From Craspedostauros australis (Eukaryota; Bacillariophyta; Bacillariophyceae; Mastogloiales; Achnanthaceae), in the NCBI GenBank assembly GCA_026770025.1, contig JAMXDE010000014.1, forward strand, positions 248,001 through 312,000: a stretch of 64,000 bases of DNA. The letters run 5' to 3'. Below the pieces are notes generated by a model, which ran no database searches, was not told where the DNA came from, and saw only the letters and a program-made list of their open reading frames with translations. Position numbers and translations under genes: made by a program. Below are positions 33,455-45,500 of the stretch, piece by piece; position 1 is the first letter of the stretch, and every line of letters begins with the position of its first letter.

Positions 33455-36400
33455 ATGATTGATCAATCATCCCTCTTAGATTTCTTCGATATCGAAGCGA
33501 CCCCATCGCGAAACGAAGAGCCATCAGAAGCCCTGGCTTCTCCTCCTTTCATCTCTTCGACTCCCACCGCCATCACTGATTTCCTCGATACAGGTACTTC
33601 GATTACAACACCAACATCGACAGCACCGACGGCAACGACGTACACTGACCCATACGCAGAGGCTCGCTTCGACGCTGATGCTAATGCTGACGACGACACA
33701 GACGACGATGCAGACGAATATGTCGATGCGGATACTCTCTTAAACTCCGAGGTCGATTCGCAATCCATTGCGTACCCGGCAGAACAGCTGCTCTCCCTGG
33801 ACGCAACGCAGTACGCACATGCCCGTGTACAGGTGCAATCACCAGCGTCGTCACCATCACTGGCAGCACCATCCTCAACATCCCTCTCAGCATCGTCCTT
33901 CACATCGATACCACAGCCAGTGCTATCACCAACTATTTATCAGGCCACATCCTTCGATGCAAGCTCTTCGTACCATGGCCCCATACCACACCAGGGAGGA
34001 CTTTGCAGGATTGAAGGTAGCGCCGAGCTCACCTACACCCTCGACGTCCTCCTCCAGGACCTCTCCATGCACCAGCTCAACTTCACCAGGAAGGATTTCG
34101 ATTTTGCCACCCGTCTCTTCGCCATCATGGACACCGAGTCGCGGGGGCAGATCTCCATGTCGACAGTCAAGGAATTCGTCACGATGCGCTGCCCTGTCTT
34201 CTGGAGGCGAGATGAAGATCTGGAACATGGTTCGTACATGTCCATGTCGGCAGCACCGCCACCCATGACCACCTTCGACGAAGTATGGCAGTCGGTGATT
34301 CGATGCAGTCAGATTCCACGGCTCGGGGCACTGGACATGCAATCCATCCGTGCCACCTCCATCGGGGTCGAGGCGTGGATGGTCTTCTGCCGCTTCATCG
34401 CGCTGGCGCAGTACTTGGAGGCGAAGAGGAGGTTCTCCGGCAGGCATTTGCAGCAAACCATGCGACATCGCAACGCCCCACGAGGGAGCGAAGTGGTCAT
34501 GGTCGATGTCCCGCCAGCAGCTCCTCCCTTGCCGCTTTCTGCCGATCAGCTGGCCAACTATGAACGCACCGTGCAAAAATCCTTGCCGCTGCCAGAGCTC
34601 GACTTGGATCATTCGTTGCTAGCGGCGCACGATATGGTGCGCAGGCGCAAACGTCAGCAGCATCTTCACTCTCAAACCGACCGCTCGTATGGAGACAACG
34701 CTCCGCACTTTGTAAACAACGGCCGTGTCGAGATCCAGCTCTTCGGATCTTCCCTCGCAACGCGAAAGGCACTGTCATCCGTCATCAACCCATCATCGAC
34801 CTCCAACACCACGGAGTTTCGCATTGCCTACTTCCGATACTCGGACAGTGCAAATGCTGGCATCGCATCACCATCTGACATCATCACCGTGCGACGTTCG
34901 ATGGAGGACATGAAGTGGCTGCATGACACATTCCAAGCCCACAAGGCGCTTGGCGGGACTCTTTGTGGACGAATCCTTCCGCCGTTTCCTGGAACAGAGC
35001 CGAGCAAGTTTCTTGGTCCCAAGCTGACCAACGAAGAATCTGCTCTTGCGTCCACCGGCGGCGCAGCAATCGCAGCTGCCTCTATTGGGGTTGGGAAGCT
35101 GAAGAAGGGACTCAAGTCGCTGTGGGGCACCTACGTGTCGTCATCGGCGCAGGGCCTGCTTTCTTCGAACGGATCAAGCCTCTCCACTCAATCATCGCCA
35201 TCATCGCTGATGCCAAATTCTTCATCTCCGAAGACTCTGGCGAGCCCACAGCACAAGAAGCGGGTGATGGGACGGAAGGGGACGAAGCCGCTGCCAGACA
35301 ACTATTACAACCCCAACACGCCAGATCATCATGCCAGACAATTCGAGCGATACCTGAACTACCTGCTGGAACATCCTGCTCTGTCAGCATCGTTCCCTTT
35401 GAACACGATCCTCAAGGTGAGTTCCAAAGTACCACGGGAGCTTGTCTTGCATTCTACGTGTGGCATATTTCACTTTGATCTGTTCGCTGCTTGATGACAA
35501 GCACAGCCACAACTACAACCGTTTGCGCCAACACACATGCGAGTACTCATATTTGCACGCAAAGGATGTCGTGGCAGTCTGTCCCAACTCCCACATTCCA
35601 TGATACTCCGTTATTGTGCTGTCTTCACCTTCTAACCTCCAACAATTCCTTTCATCTCTGCACACTTACACCCTTCAGGCAAGCCAATCTGGACTGGTTG
35701 CCGCAAAACAATCGCTGGAAGAGCACGGCCGCGCGCAGAGAGAGACCACGACACAGATGCCGGGTCTCATGGATGGGAACAACCTTCCATTCTGGCCATT
35801 AACTGGTTCGGCGTCGGCGTCGCAAATGAACGTGTCGTGGATACGAACTGCAGCGCAGGCAGCAATCGCATTGAAGATCCACGGAGTTCTGGAAACATCT
35901 GGGTTGCAGTCTGCGAGCGCGAGGTTGCAGCACGCATCATTGCCAAACTACGAGCATGCCAGGATTACAAAATGGCCCGACGAGGATAGCCCCAAACGCA
36001 GCCAGCAACGCAGAAGTATGACGTCACCCCACGGAACCACTGGTAACGGCAACGGTATTGGTACGGGTGATGGTCGTGATCATATGGGTGGAGATATCGA
36101 TGGCGATGTCGACAACAGCTTCGAGGATGGTGTGTTGCATGTGGATGACGAGCTCGAGCACCAGGCTGAAGATGACGACGAGGGAAGTGGATATGACCTC
36201 CTTCCGCTTCCCGTGCCAGCGCCGGAACGAGCGATTTTGAACACAGGCGACTTGTCCTCCGAACGGCAGAAGCCGAAGGAGGGACGGTACAGATACGGAA
36301 GCCCATCTCTCTCCGACCACTTGCTTCACGATGATGAACGTGATTCGCGCAGATCCGCGTTCATTGGTGATATCGCAGTCGATGAGAACATCGACAAGCT

Positions 36401-38089
36401 GCGCGAAGTCATCGGCTCTGTAGACTCCACCCTCTCCAGGTGCCTTGCGAGCAGCGCTGAAATTGGCAGCGCAAGAAGGAAGTGTAACGATTTGCATCTG
36501 GGCATCGTGCAAGGATTCGATTCCTGGGAGGGTCTGCGGGGCAAGTTCGTTTCGCAACGGGCTCTGCTGAAGGGTGTCACAGGCATGGAACAGGCAATCA
36601 ACGTTTTCGAGGACAGCGATTTATCCATTGTGGATGGTGAGTGCAGTACTCGGCGTGTGTTGTTCGATTCGTTTGTGGCGTCTGATAATGCCGATGCGCT
36701 CGAAGGGAAGATTTTGTCTGATGAAAGTGCGGCGTCGACTATCTCGTGCGGAACAACATCGACATGGGATAGTTCTTGTCGAATGCCCGTCTTCCATTTG
36801 GCGCCATTCACAATCTCTCACAAGCAGTCCTTTGTAATGATACTCCTGTCGCAAATCGCCGATGTACACAAATGGGGACAACTATTCGTATTGACCACGA
36901 CTGGCTTGCAACAGACATGTCTTGGCAAACAGCGCTCGCTCATTCTGCCGTCTCGGCTGCGGAAGACGTTCGGTCCACGGTGAGAGCAGCTAGGACAGCG
37001 ACCAACGCCAAGGCCGCGGCTGTAGCAGCGGCTGATTCCGCACAATGCGCATGCGAAGAGGACATCTTTGCTTCGATGGATGAGGCTCGGGCGACCCAGA
37101 CAAGGGCATCGATCGCCAAGAGCCACGCACTCCAGTCCGCAGTTGTTGAGCATGAAGCTCTGGCTGTCAAGCGAAGGGCAACCATGGCTCTGGCCCACGA
37201 CGTGAAATGCTGGAATGGCCATCGCAAACGAGAAGTGCTGCGGATGTGCCTCGCCCATGCCAAATCTCAGCACGAAGCCACACGACGTGCTGTCGATGCA
37301 TGGTCGTGCCTCCGAGATGGCTTCATCGGATCGACTGCCTTCCCCACGACGCAATCCCGCTGGATACAGTATCCGGAAAGCCAAGACGTGGCATCGTTCC
37401 CTGTGAATTCGGTTCATGAAGACTCGCATGGCACCATCTATGACACCAATGACGAGGCCGCAGACCAAGAAAGTGACAGCAGCCCAAAGCTTATCGTGCC
37501 TGTGGAACATGATCTGTTGAAAGTCCGCATGGAAACACCGAGTGTTGTAGATGCAGAGTTCGTCGACACTTACTCTCGAGAACCGGACACCATCTTGCCG
37601 CTGGTCGTTGCATCGCCCATCCCGGAAGAAGGGGAAGAAGAGGACGACGAGGAGGAGGGCAAGGAAGAGGCAGAGGCGGAGGTTGCGGCTAGCGAGGAGA
37701 CGAAGGGGAACGAGAGCCTGAGCCAAAGCATCAAAAGCATCAAGAGTGCCAATACCGGAAGCGTGCATGCAGGAAGCATGTATGCTGGAAGCATTCTTTC
37801 CAATAGCGTTGCCACACATTCGAGTTCAATGCATGGCTTTCGATTGAGCATGGATTCACAGCAATTTTCGGCAGCATCGGTCACCGGCAAATCATCGAAG
37901 GCAGAAGCGGTGACAGCAACGGCAGAAGATGACGACCCCCTGACAGAATCGATGCTGAGCCTCGTGGATGGCTTGATGGCTTGGGGTGGCCAGTATGACA
38001 CTGAAGAGGACATGGCCTTACCCACGGGAATGGCGGCATCCATCGCACTCGAGGAAAGCGGGGTTCTGGGATCGCAGGCTGATCTGTAG
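33455..38089 (+). CDS. Large PX-domain (sorting nexin-like) protein
   Basis: Exons 33455-35416, 35679-36636 and 36828-38089 (1393 aa). Donors are both GTGAGT; the second acceptor is ambiguous by 3 nt (36825 or 36828). The ATG has the strong context CACCATG. Residues 1-200 are disordered, rich in Ser, Thr, Asp and Ala. Residues about 210-335 look like an EF-hand-type helical pair (FDFATRLFAIMDTESRGQISMSTVKEF) without a clear calcium loop. A PX domain spans about 425-655: FRIAYFRYSD, RRSMEDMKWLHDTF, ILPPFPG, then a roughly 110-residue insertion, then HHARQFERYLNYLLEHP. PX domains bind phosphoinositides on endosomes. Exon 3 encodes a long helical stretch (about 980-1130) that could be a BAR-type dimer region; the tail is acidic (EEEDDEEE) and Ser-rich. 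Confidence 0.8.
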
Positions 38090-38679
38090 CGTTCAGAGGC
38101 TGCCGCGGTTAGCCCTTCCAGGATGCGAGCAACCAATCATCACTTGTGACTATCATCTCTCTTCGCAATTGCTTCGTGCCATCTAGGATGAACTCCTACT
38201 TACTGCCGTGTGAGTGCATGAACAATGCCACCCATTTCCAAGACAAGACATCAGGTGTGATGGTCTACTCCTCGACCCTACAAGCCACAAGCTACGAGTA
38301 CACAACCAACCATCCACCAGCGATAGAAACGAAGACGAATGCGACAACAACACCCAGCCATACCATACCATGGCTCGTATGAATACGCAGACGAATACGA
38401 CTGCGAATAGACTAAGCATGTGTCCTCTGTGGACCACGCTATTTTTAAACAAATTCCAACTCATTTTAAAACGAGAGTAGGCCTTGTCCGATAAAACAGC
38501 TGATCTCTTGACGAGGAGCCTTCCTTGTCGGGGTCCACAGTCGGCAGAGGGGGATGCGACCTCACCTAAACATGCATGGCAAAATGCAGGCACCAGAGAT
38601 GTGTTGTGAACTTCACGCATAATGGCGTGGTATCGTGGAATGGCATACTCCTCGTCAAATATTCGTCTTGTTGGTAAGT
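38090..38679. other. Convergent 3' region
   Basis: 590 nt between the stop of the PX gene and the stop of the lumen-protein gene. No gene recognised. Confidence 0.6.
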
Positions 38680-39081
38680 TCACTTCTTTGACGAGGCATT
38701 GGCCTTCTCCGTCGTTGCAGTTGCCCACTTGCTGCCAGACTTCGTCTTGGCCGAGGAAGAGTCGTACGAAAAGGATGACAGCGCAGAGCTCAGCTTCGCC
38801 GTCTCCTCCTCACGCGTGTCCAGCTTGAAACCGCTCTTTTCCAATCTGTTGTTCGTTTCAAAGGCCTGCGTGTTCATGGCTGCTGTAGCTGCCGACCGAC
38901 CGTCATCACCGACATCACGTCTCTCGTAGGCCGATGCAGGAATTGCCAGATTGGTGGCGCCAACGAATGCGGTTGCGATGATGGCGCGGCGAGATCTGTC
39001 AGGTGCTGCATGCTGCGTGAGGCACATTGCCGTGCCAACGACGCAGAAGAACGTGATAAACAAAGTGAGATGATGGAGCAT
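38680..39081 (-). CDS. Predicted thylakoid-lumen protein of unknown function
   Basis: Single exon, 133 aa from the ATG at 39081. A hydrophobic signal peptide (MLHHLTLFITFFCVVGTAMC) is followed by a short transit stretch and a second, twin-arginine signal (RSRRAIIATAFVGATNLAIPASA) with an AxA cleavage site. This three-step address leads to the thylakoid lumen by the Tat route. The mature part, about 80 residues starting YERRDVGDDG, is hydrophilic (TNNRLEKSGFKLDTREEETAKL, SSFSYD) with a Ser/Lys-rich tail. I do not recognise a named photosystem subunit. Confidence 0.78.
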   Translation of the reverse strand: MLHHLTLFITFFCVVGTAMCLTQHAAPDRSRRAIIATAFVGATNLAIPASAYERRDVGDDGRSAATAAMNTQAFETNNRLEKSGFKLDTREEETAKLSSALSSFSYDSSSAKTKSGSKWATATTEKANASSKK

Positions 39082-39596
39082 TGTTGCGATTGATGAACGG
39101 ATCGAGGGGTGGATCAGTGGGTGGATCAATGAATCAATGGATCAATGGGTGGATGGGTCAAGGTATGCTGTGTGCTCGTGTGGCGTTGGCACGACGCGCG
39201 ACGACTCTTGTGGAGGGTGTTCTGTGGGCTCTGTGTTGGTCGTTCAGATCTTCTGATGATGCCATTGTCATCTCTCTGACTTTGTATGACAGGCTACGAG
39301 TATCTCGACCACACAGGCAATGAAGACTCACGAGGCCAGGGAGACAACGAAACACCTCACCACAACGCACCGAAACTGCTTGTCACAACCACAGGAAGCC
39401 ACACCATGCAAACAAGGACTCTTTCACACAGCTTTCTGTGTTGAGCCATGGTGTACCACCAGTACTCTGATCGTAGTCTTCATGGTCATGTACAAATTGA
39501 GCAGAGTGTGTGAGTGTATATTTTGAACTATTGCCAACACTCCTCCACAGTGTTTTGTGCAGGACAAGTGTACTTGTACAACGCTGCCTCATCTGT
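39082..39596. other. Intergenic with GGATCAATG-like short repeats
   Basis: 515 nt between the lumen-protein start and the myosin stop. At about 39098-39160 it holds degenerate repeats of a GGATCAATG/GGGTGGATC type immediately upstream of the lumen-protein ATG, in its 5' UTR or promoter. Nothing else recognised. Confidence 0.6.
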
Positions 39597-42500
39597 CTAC
39601 CTTCTCGGCCTCAACGCAATCATGGCGATGCCACCGATCACTGCAACCGCTGCCCCGACTCCTGCCAAAACCATGGGGTTCAGCCCTTCTGCTTTTGGTT
39701 CCACGCGATTGGCTGTCAGCTTCACGATGTGATTTCCGGCCGCACGGCCCATGCGCACGGCCTCGTCAAGATCAGCGTTGCTGGTGATGGCGATGGCATC
39801 TCCTTCGTCGTCCACGAAGGAGAACTGGAGGCACTTGGGATCGATGCTGTACTTGTCGCAGAAGGCCTTCTTGAGACCCACCAGGTTCTGATCTGCCTTG
39901 ATCCTGTGGGTATGGCCTGACGGATCGGCGATCTTGTAGGTGACGGTTTCGCCATCGTGATATCCTGTGTGGCTGTCGTTCAGTTTCGACGTGTCGTTCA
40001 TGGACACGCGGCTCATCTCCCCATCCCCGAACTCGAGCGTCCTCGGGATGTGACCGGGCACATCAGACACGAATGGGGCATCCGCTGCAACTCTGATGAC
40101 CGGAGTTGCGCGCGCTTTGACGACTGGCTTCCCAAGAGACGCAACGACACTCGTCTGCGTTCTCGAGGCCGATTGTTTGGACTTCTGCGCGGATTGCGCG
40201 TCGGATGCATCGTCATCGACATCCATCGCGCTGTCAAAGAGCGATCTCCAGCCCTCCGAACCACCGCAGCCGTTGATGACATCCATCACATCAACAATTC
40301 CGAGCACGGTTCCGTCATCTTCGCAAACGGCCAGGTTCAGAACGGCATCATCATGCATCACCTGAAGCGCCTCGAGGACTGTGATATCCGGCGACACGTG
40401 CTCGGGACTTGGGACCATGACAGACTCCACTGTCGTTGTTTCGGGATCAAGTTCTTTGGCAATGACTTGGGACATCACATCTTTGAAGCCCAGAATGCCG
40501 ATTAGCTCTCCCTCGGAAACGACGAGCGTCGCCTTGCGGTTCTTTGCCATCAATCTTGCAGCATCCGCGACGCTGGCGCCTGGGCTCACGATGGTCTTCG
40601 ACTGCTCGTTCAAGATGGTCTTCAAGCTAGGCATAGCATCTGTGCCAAAGGCCTTCTGCATCAGCGGTTGCAGCAATGCATGAAGCACGGCGGTTTGTCC
40701 GTTTTGCGATCCCTGTTGGCTGGTGACAAGGTTGCTCAGCGCATCCTGCACGACCGATGAGCTCTTGGACTTGGATTTTTCCAGTTTCGACATGGCGTCA
40801 TTCAGGCATTTCGCGATGTCCAAGACTCCAGACGTCATGCCCGCCTCGTTCATCACAGGTAGATGGCGGAAATGATTCTCGACCATCGTCACGAGTGCAT
40901 CCAAAGCTGGGTCAGACATCGACACGCAAGTGGGGTTGGGCGTCATCACGGATGAAACTGGCAATGTGCTGGCATCCAAACCCTTTGCCATGACACGCCT
41001 CGTGAAGTCGGTGTCAGTGATGATTCCAGCGATCGTGCCATTGTGGTTGATAATGAGTGAAGCATCTGCGCGATTCTGCGCAAGGAGCTGAGATACCTGC
41101 AGGACAGTATCCTGCATGGACGCAACCAGTGCTTTCCTTGGTCGTAGCTTTGCTACAGTCTTGGAATCCGCGGGACGTTTCTTCGAGTGGTTGCTACGCT
41201 TGGATCGATCAGCCGAGCTGCGAAGACCAGAGTATTGCGACGCGGTGTCAGACAGATCATCCAGCTCCAACGAGCTGCTGAACACAGATCGCCAGCCCTC
41301 TGCTCCGCCACAACCGTAGATCACATCCATCACATCTACGATGCCCACAACCGTCCCGTTATCTTCGCACACAGGCAGTGTGAGGAAACGGTTGTCATGC
41401 ATCGTCTGCAACGCTTCCAGTACCGTGATGTCTGGCGATACGGACTCGGGATTGGGTGTCATCACACTGGAGATCGCAGTTCTATCGACAGACAGACCCT
41501 TCGCAACAACGCGGGTCATCATGTCCTTGAAGCCAAAGATACCAACGAGCCGACCGTTGTCGACCACCAGCGATGCCTTGCGACGATCTGCCATCAACGT
41601 GGCCGCGTCCATCACGCTGGAGGATGGTGACACTACCGTGCTGGGCTTGCCCGCCAGCAGACTCCTGAGAGTGGGAGAGGTTTGGGTGCCAAAGGCTTGA
41701 GCCATCAACGGACCCAGCAGAGCTTGCAGTGCGGCTGCTTGTGAGCCGCTCGCACCTTGGACGTTGATGGCCTGCTTCAGAGCATCTTCCGCTGCGTTGC
41801 CTCCCTTGCCCTTCGACTTCTCGAGCTTGCTGATGGCATCGTTCAGACACTTCGCAATGTCCAGAAGTCCCACGACTGCGCCTGTGCCATCCACAACCGG
41901 CAAGTGACGGAAGTGGTTCTCGACCATGGTGGTCATCGCATCCATTGCCGAATCGGACATGGCCACACAGGTGGGGTTGGGTGTCATGACCACAGAGATG
42001 TTGGTGGATGCAGCATCGACGTGCTTCGCAACCACCCGCCGTGTGATGTCTGTGTCTGTGACGATACCAGCCAGAGCCCCATCTTCGTTGACGATGAGCG
42101 ATGCATCACCACGCTTGTTGGCGAGCATTTGAGTGACAGCGAGGATGGTGTCGAGGGATGATGAGATCATGGGCTTCTTGGGTCGGAGCTTCGATACCAT
42201 CCGCTCTTGCTTCGCTGCTGCTGCTGATGCTGATGTCACTGATGCGGAGGACTTCTTCTTGTTCGATGCCAGAGATGCAGATGCACTTCCGTTGCCGGAG
42301 TACTGCGATGCGGTGTCAGACAGATCATCCAGCTCCAACGAGCTGCTGAACACAGATCGCCAGCCCTCTGCTCCGCCACAACCGTAGATCACATCCATCA
42401 CATCCACGATGCCCACAACCGTCCCATTATCTTCGCACACAGGCAGTGTGAGGAAACGGTTGTCATGCATCGTCTGCAACGCTTCCAGTACCGTGATGTC

Positions 42501-45500
42501 TGGCGATACGGACTCGGGATTGGGTGTCATCACACTGGAGATCGCAGTTCTATCGACAGACAGACCCTTCGCAACAACGCGGGTCATCATGTCCTTGAAG
42601 CCAAAGATACCAACGAGCCGACCGTTGTCGACCACCAGCGATGCCTTGCGACGATCTGCCATCAACGTGGCCGCGTCCATCACGCTGGAGGATGGTGGCA
42701 CTACCGTGCTGGGCTTGCCCGCCAGCAGACTCCTGAGAGTGGGAGAGGTTTGGGTGCCAAAGGCTTGAGCCATCAACGGACCCAGCAGAGCTTGCAGTGC
42801 GGCTGCTTGTGAGCCGCTCGCACCTTGGACGTTGACGGCCTGCTTCAGAGCATCTTCCGCTGCGTTGCCTCCCTTGCCCTTCGACTTCTCGAGCTTGCTG
42901 ATGGCATCGTTCAGACACTTCGCAATGTCCAGAAGTCCCACGACTGCGCCTGTGCCATCCACAACCGGCAAGTGACGGAAGTGGTTCTCGACCATGGTGG
43001 TCATCGCATCCATTGCCGAATCGGACATGGCCACACAGGTGGGGTTGGGTGTCATGACCACAGAGATGTTGGTGGATGCAGCATCGACATGCTTCGCAAC
43101 CACCCGCCGTGTGATGTCTGTGTCTGTGACGATACCAGCCAGAGCCCCATCTTCGTTGACGATGAGCGATGCATCACCACGCTTGTTGGCGAGCATTTGA
43201 GTGACAGCGAGGATGGTGTCGAGGGATGATGAGATCATGGGCTTCTTGGGTCGGAGCTTCGATACCATCCGCTCTTGCTTCGCTGCTGCTGCTGATGCTG
43301 ATGTCACTGATGCGGAGGACTTCTTCTTGTTCGATGCCAGAGATGCAGATGCACTTCCGTTGCCGGAGTACTGTGATGCGGTGTCAGACAGATCATCCAG
43401 CTCCAACGAGCTGCTGAACACAGATCGCCAGCCCTCTGCTCCGCCACAACCGTAGATCACATCCATCACATCCACGATGCCCACAACCGTCCCATTATCT
43501 TCGCACACAGGCAGTGTGAGGAAACGGTTGTCATGCATCGTCTGCAACGCTTCCAGTACCGTGATGTCTGGCGATACGGACTCGGGATTGGGTGTCATCA
43601 CACTGGAGATCGCAGTTCTATCGACAGACAGACCCTTCGCAACAACGCGGGTCATCATGTCCTTGAAGCCAAAGATACCAACGAGCCGACCGTTGTCGAC
43701 CACCAGCGATGCCTTGCGACGATCTGCCATCAACGTGGCCGCGTCCATCACGCTGGAGGATGGTGGCACTACCGTGCTGGGCTTGCCCGCCAGCAGACTC
43801 CTGAGAGTGGGAGAGGTTTGGGTGCCAAAGGCTTGAGCCATCAACGGACCCAGCAGAGCTTGCAGTGCGGCTGCTTGTGAGCCGCTCGCACCTTGGACGT
43901 TGACGGCCTGCTTCAGAGCATCTTCCGCTGCGTTGCCTCCCTTGCCCTTCGACTTCTCGAGCTTGCTGATGGCATCGTTCAGACACTTCGCAATGTCCAG
44001 AAGTCCCACGACTGCGCCTGTGCCATCCACAACCGGCAAGTGACGGAAGTGATTCTCGACCATGGTGGTCATCGCATCCATTGCCGAATCGGACATGGCC
44101 ACACAGGTGGGGTTGGGTGTCATGACTACAGAGATGTTGGTGGATGCAGCATCGACATGCTTCGCAACCACCCGCCGTGTGATGTCTGTGTCTGTGACGA
44201 TACCAGCCAGAGCCCCATCTTCGTTGACGATGAGCGATGCATCACCACGCTTGTTGGCGAGCATCTGGGTGACAGCGAGGATGGTGTCGAGGGACGATGA
44301 GATCATGGGCTTCTTGGGTCGGAGCTTCGACACCATCGTCTCCTTCACTGTCTCGCCGAGAGGCTCCAAGTTTGACGGCTTGGATCTCACAACAGGTTTG
44401 GACTGTTGAATCCCAGTGACCGAGCTAAGCTCCGATACGTCATCGGCAATGTCAATCGCTGAGCTGAAGATTGACTTCCATCCATTCGCCCCACCGCAGC
44501 CTTTGATAAGGTCCATCACATCAACAACGCCCACAATGCTTCCATCATCCTCACACACAGGCAGCGTGAGGAAATGATGATCGTGCATCATCTGCATCGC
44601 CTCAATCACGTTAATGTCTGGCGATGCATATTCTGGATGCGGGGTCATGATGTCGCTGACAGGGGTGGAACTGATTGGGCGATTCTTGGCAATGACACGT
44701 GTGATGATATCTTTGAAAGCCACCAGGCCCACAAGCTGTCCATCTGTGACGACCAGAGCTGCCTTGTGCCCCATGGCCATCGCCTTGGCTGCCTGGAGGA
44801 TTGTGGTATCAGCCGTCACAATGACCGGGTTGGAATTTGATGTCAACTTCCGCAACGAAGGCACTGCGTCAGAATCCATCCCACCTGCCAGCAGCACCTG
44901 CATCAAGATCTTGAGGTTCTCGGCGTTTGACACGTCTAGATTTGATCCAGCGAGCTGCCTTGACACGTGCTCCATGGAAGGAGACGCCGAGGCGTCGCCA
45001 TCCCCTTTCTCCTTTTCCAACTTCGTGATCGCCTCATCGAGACAACGGCCAATATCGAGAAGGGCGGTGACCGCGTTGCTATCGTCCAGCACCGGCAGGT
45101 ACCTGATGTCATTTTCCACCATGATCGTCAGCGCCTCCATCGCATCGTCAGAAACATGCACAGATCTAGGATTTGCGGTCATGACGAGCTTGATCGCAGT
45201 TTCATCGTTGTCCAACTCTTGCGCAACAACGCGTTTAACGATGTCGTGATCGTTAATGATGCCTGTTGCACTCGCTCCCGTGTTTGAATTGGAAACGACA
45301 GCTGCCGCCGATCGCTTTGCTGCCATTGCTTGGCATACGTTCCGGATGCTGTCGTTGAGGTGCACGACGCATGGCTTGGAGGGACGGAGCTTGGACACTG
45401 ACTTGCCTGTGGTCGAAACATCGACAATGGACCGCGGTGCTTGCATGGGAGTCGACAGTGTCGGTCTCGTCCCAGTCACGGTCATCGCAGAGCGTGCGTT

